DNA of 38,634 nt from an uncultured Anaerolineales bacterium (GCA_937968125.1 CALBUI010000231.1:1-38634), one strand, 5' to 3'. Positions 25,792 through 34,890 are shown, numbered from the stretch's first letter. The notes: generated from the sequence alone by a model not told the origin. Program-made: numbers and translations.

Positions 25792-27459
25792 ATGACACAT
25801 TGGGAGCATGAGACCGATCTGCTGGTTGTAGGTTCTGGGGGTGGCGGCATGACCGCTGCCCTGGTTGCCAAATTGGGGGGAATCGAAACGCTCATCCTGG
25901 AGAAAACGAAATTCTTCGGCGGTTCGACGGCTTTGTCAGGCGGCGCGGTTTGGGTGCCTGATAATTATGTCATGGCCGAGGCAGGAATAGATGATTCATT
26001 TGAGGAGGCCTCGCTTTATCTCGAGACGATCATCGGAGATCGAACCCCAAAGTCAAACCAAGAGGCTTACGTTCGCTTTTCACGGGAGATGCTGGCCTAC
26101 CTCCATGAGCATACTCAGGTGCAGTTCCAACTTACCCCGGGCTATACGGATTACTATCCCGAGCTTCCTGGCGGCACGCTTGGGGGTCGCGGAGTGGAAC
26201 CAATACCAGTCAATGGAAAATTATTAGGCCAGGAGTTTAAGAACTTGCGACCTTCCATTTTTGAGGCCCCATTCGGATTGGCATTGACCTCAAAAGAGTA
26301 CCGGCAAGTAGGCATGCTCACCTCCACCCTGGAAGGCTTGCTGGCTGGAGTGAAGATCGGCCTGCGCGCAGTATACTGCCAGGTTGCGGGAATCAAGCTG
26401 CTCACCCTGGGCCAGGCACTGGCTGCCCGGCTGCGCCTCTCTTTGCTCGATGCAAATGTTCCATTGTGGTTATCAACTCCAGTGACACAGCTCGTACTTG
26501 AGGATGGCCGTGTGGTTGGAGTCCAGGCTGAACATACTGGAAAAACGATGCACATTAAGGCCAATGGGGGCGTGGTGCTCGCCGCCGGGGGTTTCCCCCA
26601 TAACCAGGAGATGCGCCAGAAATACCAGCCACACCCGATCACCACCAAATGGTCTTCAGCCAACCCCGGAAACACGGGTGACATGATCCAGCTTGGGGAA
26701 GATCATGGCGCGGTCCTCGATTTAATGGAGGATGCCTGGTGGGGGCCGGCCAGCCTTCCCCCGGGCGCCACCCCGTTCTTCCACGTTGGTGAAAGAGCTT
26801 ATCCAGGCGGCATAATCGTCAATTCGCTGGGCCAGCGCTTCATGAACGAATCAGCCCCCTATGTGGATGCGGTCCACGAGATGTATAAGCACAACGGCCA
26901 GGATGGTGAGACTATTCCCGCTTATTTCATCATGGACCAGCGCTTCCGCAATAAGTACTTGTTTGGGACACTTTTTCCACGCCAAAATATTCCCCAAGAA
27001 TATTTCTCGAGCGGGTATTTTGTAAAAGCCGGAACCCTCGAGGAGCTGGCCATCCAATCCGGCATCGATCCGGGTGGGCTGGTCGCCACGATTGAGCGCT
27101 TCAATAAATTATCCCAGAATGGCATAGACCAGGATTATCAGCGCGGGAAAAGTGCCTATGATCGTTATTACGGGGATCCCAAAGTCAAACCCAATCCCTG
27201 TCTCGCCCCGTTGCAGACCCCGCCCTTTTACAGCGTGAAAATGTATCCTGGCGATATCGGCACCAAGGGCGGGCTGGTGACCGATGATCGGGGGCGCGTC
27301 TTCAAAGAAGATGGCGTCATCATCCCAGGCCTATATGCCGTTGGTAACAACTCGGCCTCCGTGATGGGCAACTCCTATCCTGGCCCAGGAGGTACAATCG
27401 GCCCTGCTATGACCTTTGGCTACATTGCTGCAAATGATGTTATCAAGGAGCTGAGTTGA
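25792..27459 (+). CDS. FAD-dependent 3-ketosteroid-dehydrogenase-like flavoprotein
   Basis: 555-aa flavoprotein of the fumarate reductase/KstD family. The N-terminal dinucleotide-binding motif is TDLLVVGSGGGGMTAAL, with EKTKFFGGSTALSGGAVWVP next. The C-terminal SVMGNSYPGPGGTIGPAMTFGY block carries the Tyr-x3-Gly pair that in known delta-1 dehydrogenases forms the oxyanion/enolate site, and FMNESAPY holds another conserved tyrosine. Start at 25792 (GGAG upstream); the track's 12 extra residues have no support. Delta-1 dehydrogenation of a 3-ketosteroid or similar cyclic ketone is the family inference; no other sterol-degradation genes are seen apart from the next SDR gene. Confidence 0.88.
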   Translation: MTHWEHETDLLVVGSGGGGMTAALVAKLGGIETLILEKTKFFGGSTALSGGAVWVPDNYVMAEAGIDDSFEEASLYLETIIGDRTPKSNQEAYVRFSREMLAYLHEHTQVQFQLTPGYTDYYPELPGGTLGGRGVEPIPVNGKLLGQEFKNLRPSIFEAPFGLALTSKEYRQVGMLTSTLEGLLAGVKIGLRAVYCQVAGIKLLTLGQALAARLRLSLLDANVPLWLSTPVTQLVLEDGRVVGVQAEHTGKTMHIKANGGVVLAAGGFPHNQEMRQKYQPHPITTKWSSANPGNTGDMIQLGEDHGAVLDLMEDAWWGPASLPPGATPFFHVGERAYPGGIIVNSLGQRFMNESAPYVDAVHEMYKHNGQDGETIPAYFIMDQRFRNKYLFGTLFPRQNIPQEYFSSGYFVKAGTLEELAIQSGIDPGGLVATIERFNKLSQNGIDQDYQRGKSAYDRYYGDPKVKPNPCLAPLQTPPFYSVKMYPGDIGTKGGLVTDDRGRVFKEDGVIIPGLYAVGNNSASVMGNSYPGPGGTIGPAMTFGYIAANDVIKELS

Positions 27460-27626
27460 TCTGATGCAATCAAACAAGATTATTAATTGACGAAACTACT
27501 TCGTTTGAAAACTAATGCTAATTTGAATGCCACTTATGGGCGTATAAATATCCAAACTGCGGGCATAAGGCCCTAGCAACATGTTCCAATATCAAAAATC
27601 GAGAAGTTGCATCAACAGGAAAAACC

Positions 27627-29222
27627 ATGAGCAAACCGAAAGTTGCTTTATTTGGAGCCTCCGGCACGATGGGGAAACAGTCCTTCAAGGAACTGTGGAA
27701 GCGCCGGGACAGGTACGACATCGTCATCCTCGTCCTACCCTCCGAACAGAAGCTGGAGCTATTCCGGAAATACGAGCGGGCTGCTGGTGTTCCCATCATA
27801 GAAGGACCCGGGGTCGCCGAGGGCGAAGGGTTGAAGATCGTTTGGGGCGACGCCACCAATTACGCCGATGTCGAAGAGACCCTCAAGGGTGTGGAGTGGG
27901 TGTTCAGCGCGATGGCATATATATCCCCGCAGGCCGATTACCACCCGGAGATCGCTAAGGCGGTCAATACCGACGCCATCATCAATATCATCCAGGTCAT
28001 CGAAGCTCAGCCTGGTGGTGCTGAACGGATTAAGTTTATCTACACGGGCACCGTGGCCGAAACGGGCAACCGGCCCAAGGGGATCCACGTAGGGCGGGTT
28101 GGTGACCCACTCAAACCATCTGTCTTTGATTTCTATGCCGTCACCAAGATCGCCGGCGAGCGGGCTGTCCTCGAATCAAAGATTAAACACTGGGCCTCGC
28201 TGCGCATGACTTTCATCATGCCGACCTCCTACAAGGAGCTGCTAACTTTACAAGATCCGATCTTGTTTCACATGCCGATCGATGCTTATATGGAAAACCT
28301 CACTGATCGCGATGCCGGTTTTGGCCTGGTGAACTGCCTGGATATCCCCGATGAATCCGATTTTTGGCGACGGGTATACAACATGGGAGGTGGCCCTGAG
28401 ATGAGGTGCCTTTCCTACGATTACGCCACCAGGAACTACCAGGCCGTTGGCATGTCCGGCATAGAAGCCTGCACGGAACGTATGTGGTTTGCCCTGCGTA
28501 ATTTCCACATGCAGTATTACGAGGACAGCCACCTGTTAAATGAATACCTGCATTACTGGCGCACCTCCCTGGATGATTACTGGAGTGAGATCGTCGGAGA
28601 TCTGCCCTTCAACTTGAAAGTTGTAGCTTTCCTCGCCCGCCTGCTACCCTTCTTTCGGAAACAGGTTGAGCAATCCACCTATGCCAGGATGAAAGACATG
28701 GCTGAAAACCACAAAAATGGATCGGGGCATTGGTTTCGAAACCGCAATGATGGACGCATATCGGCCTTTTTCAAGGATTATGAGACTTACCAGGCTATCC
28801 CCAATTGGGGTCAAGATATGCCTGATATGAGTCTTGAACCGGAGTGGCATAGGCTCGATCACGGTTATGATGAAACAAAACCTCAGCTTGAGCTAAGCGA
28901 TTTACAGGGTGCCGCCGATTTCCGTGGCGGAGAATGTCTTGCCTCTGAGTGGGATGGGGATATGTTCGCTGCACTTGATTGGAAATGTTCTGCCGAGCAC
29001 GAGTTCCAGGCCAAACCCAACACCATCCTCAAGGCTGGGCACTGGTGCCCGGGTTGCATGGCGCCCCCCTGGGATTTCGACCAGCAAGCCAGGTCAAACC
29101 CCTTCCTCGCCCAGGTCTGGTACGCCGATCATGATCAAGATGAGCAGAATTTCTACTCCGCAGAGAGCATCCACGATATTCTGAATGCGGATGATGAATG
29201 GCTGAAGAGGCAAAGATCCTGA
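27627..29222 (+). CDS. NAD(P)-dependent SDR/epimerase-type protein with C-terminal zinc-ribbon-like tail
   Basis: 531 aa. Residues 1-~280 form an extended SDR: the nucleotide motif VALFGASGTMG (Gly10-x2-Gly13-x2-Gly16), WGDAT acidic pair, and the catalytic Tyr170-x3-Lys174 in DFYAVTKIAGE, with Thr140 region as the Ser/Thr. Residues ~280-430 are an additional region without a match I know. Residues ~432-480 look like a zinc ribbon: Cys437, Cys454 (DWKC), His458, and CPGC at 474-477, in a frame similar to the WKCxxGHxFxxxP...WCPxC modules. Such a tail on an SDR enzyme is unusual. It follows the flavoprotein by 167 nt and may share a pathway. Confidence 0.8.
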   Translation: MSKPKVALFGASGTMGKQSFKELWKRRDRYDIVILVLPSEQKLELFRKYERAAGVPIIEGPGVAEGEGLKIVWGDATNYADVEETLKGVEWVFSAMAYISPQADYHPEIAKAVNTDAIINIIQVIEAQPGGAERIKFIYTGTVAETGNRPKGIHVGRVGDPLKPSVFDFYAVTKIAGERAVLESKIKHWASLRMTFIMPTSYKELLTLQDPILFHMPIDAYMENLTDRDAGFGLVNCLDIPDESDFWRRVYNMGGGPEMRCLSYDYATRNYQAVGMSGIEACTERMWFALRNFHMQYYEDSHLLNEYLHYWRTSLDDYWSEIVGDLPFNLKVVAFLARLLPFFRKQVEQSTYARMKDMAENHKNGSGHWFRNRNDGRISAFFKDYETYQAIPNWGQDMPDMSLEPEWHRLDHGYDETKPQLELSDLQGAADFRGGECLASEWDGDMFAALDWKCSAEHEFQAKPNTILKAGHWCPGCMAPPWDFDQQARSNPFLAQVWYADHDQDEQNFYSAESIHDILNADDEWLKRQRS

Positions 29223-29312
29223 TCGAAATAGATATGAAAACATCTTACTCGCATTGGCAACACATCAACCCAATCTTCCGTAAGGCATAACCGAATAGAC
29301 GATTTGCTACAT

Positions 29313-29345
29313 AGAAAGCTCCACTTTCCGATGGGGCTTTCTTCA
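29313..29345 (+). terminator. Weak hairpin after the SDR gene
   Basis: AGAAAGCTCC / GGGGCTTTCT (29313-29322, 29333-29342, one G-U pair), 10-nt loop, with only a short pyrimidine run after it. Confidence 0.5.
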
Positions 29346-29471
29346 ATTGATGAAATTGGTATTAATGAAATGAAGTTGAAGCGTCATTTTGAAGGTCAAG
29401 GATTGTCTATTATGAGAATTAATTAATGAATATGATAAAATGGGTCTACTTTATCCCCAGGAGTTGATCAG

Positions 29472-30731
29472 ATGAATTTGTCAAAAATTATTCTTCTCAT
29501 AATTTTGGGGGCATTTCTAGTCGCTTGTGGTAGCTCCCCTCCTGAAAACATGGTTGATACGCCAACCCAAGAATCGAACACCTCGGGAGAGAGTGGGGAG
29601 GCTGGCGACTCCTCCGAGACAGCTGCACCCACGGAAGAACCCACAGAAACTTCAACCCAAGAAATTGAAGTCTCGGAGGATATCCAGGAGTCTGATGAAG
29701 TAACCGAAACTCCTGAACCTGAGGAATCCAGTCCCCTACTAATTGGACCGGCTCCACGTACGCACAGCACAATGCATTACAACCCAGTCCTGGAGCGCGT
29801 GGTTATGGCCAGCGGATACTCATGTGAGAATACCTGGAGTTTTAATGACATGGATCTGAATGATGCTTGGGCATTCAACGTTGAAGAAGAATCCTGGGAA
29901 TACTTGGGTGAACTGAATGTGCCCAACCCATTCAATCAGGGTTACGATGCTGAGTCAGAACGGGTCATATACCTCACCTACGGTCCTATTGAGACCTGGG
30001 CTTATGACCCAACCAGCGGGGAAGCCCAAAACATGGAACCTGCCGATCAGCCCCCTGAAACCCTGATCACCTTACGGCTCTTTGGGGTACCTTTGGCATA
30101 TGATTCCGAATCGGATCGATTGATTTTATTTGGCGGCGGAGAACGGCCAGGGCTGAACCATGATCAAACCTGGGCTTACGACTACAACACCAACACCTGG
30201 GAGCATATGCAGCCCGAAAGTGGACCCTCTGAACGGGCATTTCATTCGATGGTTTATGATGCGGAGTCCGACCGGGTGATTCTTTGGGGCGGCCTGCAGG
30301 AAGGCGGAACGGACAACATGGTCTGGGCTTACGATTACAACACCAACTCATGGGAGGGTTTAGAAAACACCAATGGGCCTGAGGAACACTATGAGCGCTT
30401 CGGCATGGTATATCACCCTCCCAGCGATCGCATATTCCTTTACTCTGGCTTCAGGGAAGGGATCGGCTCACAGGAGGAATTCATTTTTGAGCCTGCCACC
30501 TGGAGCTACGATTACAACACCAACACCTGGGAAGAGATCTTGACCGAGACCAATCCCGGCAAGCGCACGATGTATTCTATGGCCTATGATGAAAATGCAG
30601 ACAAGATTGTTCTTTTTAGTGGTGAGCAGACCTCAAAATATGCGGCTGATTTGACAACCGCTGTCTGGTTGTTTGACCCGGTCACCCTTGAGTGGAACGA
30701 TGTCAGCAAGGAGCTGGTTGGCTGCCCTTAG
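29472..30731 (+). CDS. Kelch-repeat lipoprotein
   Basis: 419-aa exported lipoprotein. Residues 1-19 are a signal with lipobox LVAC (Cys19). Residues ~20-90 are a low-complexity Thr/Glu/Ser/Pro linker (TETSTQEIEVSEDIQ...) that would span the wall or periplasm. From ~95 on are kelch-type beta-propeller blades marked by YDxESDRVILFGG followed by TWAYDYNTNTWE, seen at least five times. The AYDYNTNTWE block is nearly identical in three blades. Likely a cell-surface binding protein; no ligand can be given. A good ribosome site is present (CCCCAGGAG). Confidence 0.88.
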   Translation: MNLSKIILLIILGAFLVACGSSPPENMVDTPTQESNTSGESGEAGDSSETAAPTEEPTETSTQEIEVSEDIQESDEVTETPEPEESSPLLIGPAPRTHSTMHYNPVLERVVMASGYSCENTWSFNDMDLNDAWAFNVEEESWEYLGELNVPNPFNQGYDAESERVIYLTYGPIETWAYDPTSGEAQNMEPADQPPETLITLRLFGVPLAYDSESDRLILFGGGERPGLNHDQTWAYDYNTNTWEHMQPESGPSERAFHSMVYDAESDRVILWGGLQEGGTDNMVWAYDYNTNSWEGLENTNGPEEHYERFGMVYHPPSDRIFLYSGFREGIGSQEEFIFEPATWSYDYNTNTWEEILTETNPGKRTMYSMAYDENADKIVLFSGEQTSKYAADLTTAVWLFDPVTLEWNDVSKELVGCP

Positions 30732-31119
30732 CAGTTTCTATAAATCCAATATTCCCTCTATTTCAAGGGGTCGATACACATTTTGCATTATGGTCGATAG
30801 ATATTTCTTAGGTGCAATATCTGTTGACATATAGATATCTCCAGTTTTAACCCCGCCTGAATAAGGACCCAAACATTCCTTGTTCATTCATCCCTGGATA
30901 GACAGATATCAACCAAATTTTGCTTGTGCAGTTGGCAATTTTCTGCTCATCAGGCGAATTTCCTCAGCGCGATTTCTTAATATTCATATTTTCACATCAA
31001 CCGTGTCCGAAACCGCAACAAATATATCAAAGTATTGATATTTCGGAAATTTTAAGTTATTCTGGTTGTTACACCCAAATACCTGAAAAATCATAATAAT
31101 CTTAAATCGAGTGAGAACC
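30732..31119. other. AT-rich intergenic region ahead of the Lrp/AsnC gene
   Basis: 388 nt with no supportable ORF. It contains repeated AGATAT/ATATCT words near 30795-30840, a TTGACA at 30824-30829 without a proper -10, and the inverted repeat at 31024-31041. Confidence 0.6.
31024..31041. promoter_or_regulatory. Inverted repeat upstream of the Lrp/AsnC gene
   Basis: ATATCAA-AGTA-TTGATAT, 7-bp perfect arms around 4 nt, about 80 nt before the regulator gene. Size and position suit an autoregulatory Lrp/AsnC site. Confidence 0.5.
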
Positions 31120-31629
31120 ATGGAAAGACTGGACCAAATTGACTGGGAAATTATCACCTTGCTCAATGAAGACGGGCGCATGCCCAGTGCCGAGATTGCC
31201 AGGCGTCTGGGCGACGTCTCGGCGCGCACCATCACCTACCGCATCGAGGCGCTGACTACGAAGGGCATCATTAGCATCCGGGCCGTTGTAAATCCGGAAA
31301 CGGTTGGTTATGGAGTGCTGGCTGATGTGTTCATCGAAGTTGAGCCGGGGCGGGTGCGTGAGGTGGCTGAAAGCGTTGCCGAATTCTCACAGGTCAGCTC
31401 CGTGGCCTGTGCCACCGGTGAAACGGATATCAGCATCTCAGTCAGGGCTCGCAACATCGAAGAGCTGTTCAACTTCACGACCGAAAAGTTGGGCAAGATA
31501 CCCGGCGTACGCCGCACACAGTCATATCTCCTGCCCCTTAAAATAAAAGACCTCGATACCTGGCTGTTTCCGGATGCGCTTGATGCTGCACCAATGCCCA
31601 GATCGGATAAATCCGCGGTTCACTCATAA
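31120..31629 (+). CDS. Lrp/AsnC-family transcriptional regulator
   Basis: 169 aa from the ATG at 31120 (the track uses GTG 31111). The N-terminal helix-turn-helix is LDQIDWEIITLLNEDGRMPSAEIARRLGDVSARTITYRIEALTTKGII, followed by the alpha/beta RAM ligand-binding domain (VFIEVEPGRVREVAESVAEFSQVSSVACATGETDISISVRARN). Such proteins sense amino acids or related small molecules. It heads a run with a PotA-type ATPase, an MttB-family enzyme and an aldehyde dehydrogenase, which suggests it controls use of an amine or betaine. Confidence 0.92.
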   Translation: MERLDQIDWEIITLLNEDGRMPSAEIARRLGDVSARTITYRIEALTTKGIISIRAVVNPETVGYGVLADVFIEVEPGRVREVAESVAEFSQVSSVACATGETDISISVRARNIEELFNFTTEKLGKIPGVRRTQSYLLPLKIKDLDTWLFPDALDAAPMPRSDKSAVHS

Positions 31630-31663
31630 TGAGTGAGAATTACATAACCAGAGGAGAAAATGC

Positions 31664-31999
31664 ATGAAAGAAACGGCGGTTGAGTTTGTTGATGTAACCA
31701 AGCGATTTGGCGATGTAGTTGCTGAGGACGACGTCAGCCTGACAATCGAAGATGGGGAATTCTTCTCTTTGTTGGGGCCTTCAGGCTGTGGGAAGACCAC
31801 CTCTCTGAGGATGATCGCTGGATTGGAAACTGTGACCGCAGGCGAAATTTTGCTTCACGGAGAAACAGTGAAAGAGATGCCGGCATTCAAGCGTCCAGTG
31901 ATCACTGTGTTTCAAAATTACGCCTTGTTTCCACATTTGTCTGTAGAACGCAATGTCTCATTTGGGAGATTGATTTCAACCGAATTAGGAGTATGTTAA
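31664..31999 (+). pseudogene. Truncated PotA-type ABC transporter ATPase
   Basis: 111 codons holding only the first third of a spermidine/putrescine-type ATPase. Walker A is intact ([18 protein letters not shown]), as is the Q-loop ([20 protein letters not shown]). After NVSFG the family similarity stops, and [10 protein letters not shown] leads to TAA. The signature LSGGQ, Walker B and switch histidine are missing, so it cannot hydrolyse ATP as a normal transporter subunit. The last bases double as the ribosome site (AGGAG) of the DinB gene that starts at the next nucleotide. Its good own ribosome site (GAGGAG) suggests a once-normal gene. Confidence 0.85.
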
Positions 32000-32473
32000 A
32001 TGACCGCTGAAAATAAAAAACACCTGCATAAATCTCTATCCGAATCACATTCTGGTCTTCGAGCGACAATTGATGGCATAGATCCGGAAAGGCGAATCTA
32101 TACAGATGCAGATTGGCGCGTCAGGGATATTATCGGGCACATCGCTACCTGGATTCTCCAAGCGACTAAATCCTTACGTGCCTACCAGGCAGGAACTGAT
32201 TATGCCATCACCAACCTGGAGGAGAATGATTTCAATGAAGGCGCAGTCACGGCCCAGCGAGCCTTGACTGCTCAGCAGGTTTACGGGGAATGGGAACAAG
32301 CATGTGATGATATTAAAGATGCCCTTGAGGAAACACCCCTGGAATTATTTCCTGGTGATTTGCTCATGCCCTGGGGAGATGAGCGCGGCACGATTGCCGA
32401 GTTGGTTGAATTTCTGACCGATCATGATGCTGAACATCGGGGTGAAATCTCGAAGGCTATCAACAAGGCTTGA
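32000..32473 (+). CDS. DinB/ClbS-like four-helix protein
   Basis: 157-aa protein of the DinB superfamily close to the ClbS/DfsB type: DWRVRDIIGHIATWILQATKSLRAY near the N-terminus and TDHDAEHRGEISKAI at the C-terminus give the usual histidines. It starts directly after the stop of the truncated ATPase gene, with AGGAG 8 nt before the ATG inside that ORF. It seems an inserted or moved gene within the amine-use island. ClbS itself protects against colibactin; no such role can be claimed here. Confidence 0.82.
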   Translation: MTAENKKHLHKSLSESHSGLRATIDGIDPERRIYTDADWRVRDIIGHIATWILQATKSLRAYQAGTDYAITNLEENDFNEGAVTAQRALTAQQVYGEWEQACDDIKDALEETPLELFPGDLLMPWGDERGTIAELVEFLTDHDAEHRGEISKAINKA

Positions 32474-32535
32474 CTTGCTCAGCCATTCCATTTCATGCCC
32501 ATCTCGGTAAAAAATTTGTAAAGGTTATTAGAGTA

Positions 32536-33990
32536 ATGGTGAATATTAAGCCCATTCAACCCAGTCTGCACGTAGATGTACTCACCTCCGATCAAGTAGC
32601 CGAGATCAGAGCTGCTACCCTACACATCCTGGAGACAGTTGGCGTCCAGTTCCCTTCAGAACAGGCTTTGAGTATCTTTTCCGATCATGGCGCCCAGGTG
32701 GATCCGGAAAGCCAGATTGTGCGCCTATCTCCAGATCTCGTTCTGGAGGCGATGAGCCACGCCCCGCGCACATACACCCTTTTCGGACGGGCTGAAGGCA
32801 CTGACCTGATCCTAGACGGTAAGTCTAGTTACTTCTCAACCGATGGCAGCGGCACAAAAACCGTCGATTTAGAAACCGGCGCTCTCCGCAGCTCACGGAA
32901 AGATGATGTGGCCATGATGGCCCACGTGTCGGATTACCTCTCGTCGATTTCTTTTTATTGGCCGATCGTCAGCGCTCAGGATTACGGCCAGTTCGCACCC
33001 CTGCATGAATTGGATGCTAGCTTCAACAACACCATCAAACACATCCAGAGCGCCACGATCATCGGTAAAAAAATTGCTCGCTATTCATTAGGTATGGCTG
33101 AGGTGATTGCCGGGGGACGCGCTGAGATGCGTGCCCGTCCTCCCCTATCTAGCCTGGTCTGCACCATTGCGCCCCTGGGTCAGGATAAAGAAGGCATCGA
33201 GGGAGCGATGGTATTTGCGGAGGCGGGGGTTCCTGTGGGCTTTATGGCCATGCCGAATATTGGCTCAACCTCACCGGCAACCACAGGCGGCGCACTGGTC
33301 ATCGGAAATGCCGAGGTAGTCAGCGCAATGGTGCTGATGCAGCTGGTTGCTCCTGGCGCACCTGTGTTCCATTCGCTATTGGCCTCAGTGATGGATCCCC
33401 GTTCAGGAAATTACATTGCCAGTTTATCAGAGAAATATCTGTGCAATACCGCCGCGGTTCAGTTAGCGCACGATTGGGGTGTTCCGGCACTGGCCGGTGC
33501 TTTTAGTGTTGATTGCCCCGATCCTGCTTCTTGGCAGCTGGGCCGCGATAGTGTGTATACGGCTCTATTTACCCCTTTAACAGGCGCAGATATGGTCGAG
33601 GGGCTTGGCTTGCTTCAAGCCGCGACGTTGCTTCTTCCGGAGCAGGTAATCTACGATGATGAGATTTATCACACTCACCGAATTTTAACGGAGGGGATAG
33701 ATACCAGCGCTGATAAGCTTGCCTTAGATGTGATCAAGACCGTTGGGCCGGGCGGGCATTTTCTCGGCCAAAAACATACCCGCCGGACTATCCGCGATAT
33801 TTGGATACCTGAACTCACTCACCCGTCCCCGATGGTTGCTCCTCAGCCTTCACCCGATATCCGCCAACGAGCCAGGACAAAGTTCGAAAGAATTCTTAAA
33901 GAACATCAACCTGATCGACTGGCAAAGGATATCCAGGTCGAATTACAAAGCATCATGAAGGCAGCTGAAAGGCAGGAGGTATCCGGGTAA
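32536..33990 (+). CDS. MttB-superfamily (trimethylamine methyltransferase family) protein, non-pyrrolysine
   Basis: 484 aa from the ATG at 32536; the track's TTG at 32470 overlaps the DinB stop and adds unlike sequence. The core matches the family: LTSDQVAEIRAATLHILETVGVQF, PPLSSLVCTIAPLGQDKEGIEGAMVFAEAGVPVGFMAMPNIGSTSPATTGGALVIGNAEVVSAMVLMQL. There is no in-frame TAG, so it is a non-pyrrolysine member like glycine-betaine methyltransferase (MtgB), which passes a methyl group to a corrinoid protein. No corrinoid protein or activase is encoded in the window. Substrate unknown; a quaternary amine is likely. Confidence 0.9.
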   Translation: MVNIKPIQPSLHVDVLTSDQVAEIRAATLHILETVGVQFPSEQALSIFSDHGAQVDPESQIVRLSPDLVLEAMSHAPRTYTLFGRAEGTDLILDGKSSYFSTDGSGTKTVDLETGALRSSRKDDVAMMAHVSDYLSSISFYWPIVSAQDYGQFAPLHELDASFNNTIKHIQSATIIGKKIARYSLGMAEVIAGGRAEMRARPPLSSLVCTIAPLGQDKEGIEGAMVFAEAGVPVGFMAMPNIGSTSPATTGGALVIGNAEVVSAMVLMQLVAPGAPVFHSLLASVMDPRSGNYIASLSEKYLCNTAAVQLAHDWGVPALAGAFSVDCPDPASWQLGRDSVYTALFTPLTGADMVEGLGLLQAATLLLPEQVIYDDEIYHTHRILTEGIDTSADKLALDVIKTVGPGGHFLGQKHTRRTIRDIWIPELTHPSPMVAPQPSPDIRQRARTKFERILKEHQPDRLAKDIQVELQSIMKAAERQEVSG

Positions 33991-34051
33991 ATGATGGTTA
34001 TGATGTTTTTGTGACTTTTTCTATCTTGGTGTGTCCCCTTCACGAACCACG

Positions 34052-34057
34052 TATAAT
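34052..34057 (+). promoter_or_regulatory. Candidate -10 box of the MOSC-like gene
   Basis: TATAAT 57 nt before the ATG at 34114; the nearest -35-like TTGGTG is 20 nt upstream, wider than ideal. Confidence 0.35.
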
Positions 34058-34113
34058 TATCACCAAGGAAAAATACCATCCAATTTTCTTCCACTCCAAC
34101 AAGAGGCAAATAC

Positions 34114-34722
34114 ATGAGTGAAAATTTTCGTCAACTGGGCCGAGTCAAGCTTGTGCAGGTGCAGCCCAATGGCCTGATAATTGAGACATCGTCAGGTTAC
34201 TTCTACGACGCCTCCCGGTTAGTAAATGTTGATAGTCTTACCATCACTTCGAAGGGTATTGAGGCACTTACTCCTGAAGGTGAACATGTGCTCGATATCC
34301 ATCATATTGACCACCCGGATAAGGCTTACGACAATGACGATCTTGTCTGCATTGGTTTCACATCCCACTACCAGGCCATGCGCGCCCAATTCGGAGAACA
34401 CATGGTAGACGGCATCGCCGGCGAAAATATCACTATCGAATATGATCAGGAGGTCTGGTTGGACGATCTTGGCCAGCAAATCGCCATCGAGAATGCAGAC
34501 ACCGGGCACATGGCACGATTAGATGTTTTAAGCTTTGCTGCTCCCTGTGCAGAGTTCAGCCATTTTGCTTCTCGAAGCCAAAACAAAAAGTTGCCCGCGG
34601 CAGAGCTGAAAGACACACTTCAATTTCTTGGTAAAGGACGTCGTGGCTTTTTATTAGTATTTAGCGAGAACCAGGAACCAGCAACTGTCCAACCAGGAGA
34701 TAGAGTATTTGTGGTCGGTTGA
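34114..34722 (+). CDS. MOSC-like domain protein
   Basis: 202-aa protein resembling MOSC domains, though divergent. MRAQFGEHMVDGIAGENITIEY fits the family's xFGxxxxxGxxGENI block, and APCAEFSHFA holds the conserved cysteine. The end, TLQFLGKGRRGFLLVFSENQEPATVQPGDRVFVVG, matches the domain's closing strand (V.PGD.V). The first ~60 residues are a separate beta-rich stretch with an odd IHHIDHPDKAYDNDDL. It sits between the methyltransferase and aldehyde dehydrogenase genes, but has its own promoter-like sequence. Confidence 0.75.
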   Translation: MSENFRQLGRVKLVQVQPNGLIIETSSGYFYDASRLVNVDSLTITSKGIEALTPEGEHVLDIHHIDHPDKAYDNDDLVCIGFTSHYQAMRAQFGEHMVDGIAGENITIEYDQEVWLDDLGQQIAIENADTGHMARLDVLSFAAPCAEFSHFASRSQNKKLPAAELKDTLQFLGKGRRGFLLVFSENQEPATVQPGDRVFVVG

Positions 34723-34793
34723 GGTAAAATCTCGGACTTCCTCCTGAAATAAATTCCGGATAGCGTGAAAGATGCGTATTTTACTATTTATAA

Positions 34794-34831
34794 TTGATAG
34801 GCTGGCTTCCCGGTTTGGGTCAGCCTATCAA
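34794..34831. terminator. Perfect 11-bp hairpin between MOSC-like and aldehyde dehydrogenase genes
   Basis: TTGATAGGCTG / CAGCCTATCAA with a 16-nt loop. No U-tract on either side, so terminator function is uncertain; it may be a protein-binding or mRNA-stability element in the leader of the next gene. Confidence 0.5.
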
Positions 34832-34890
34832 CTCAATATCCTTTGTTATCCTGGGGAAAGCCCGAATTGAATCCGTGAGGAGTGAGATAT

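Noticed and set aside
27581-27958. 125-aa ORF overlapping the start of the SDR gene in another frame
   Set aside because: Arg-rich shadow translation of the SDR gene with no family features.
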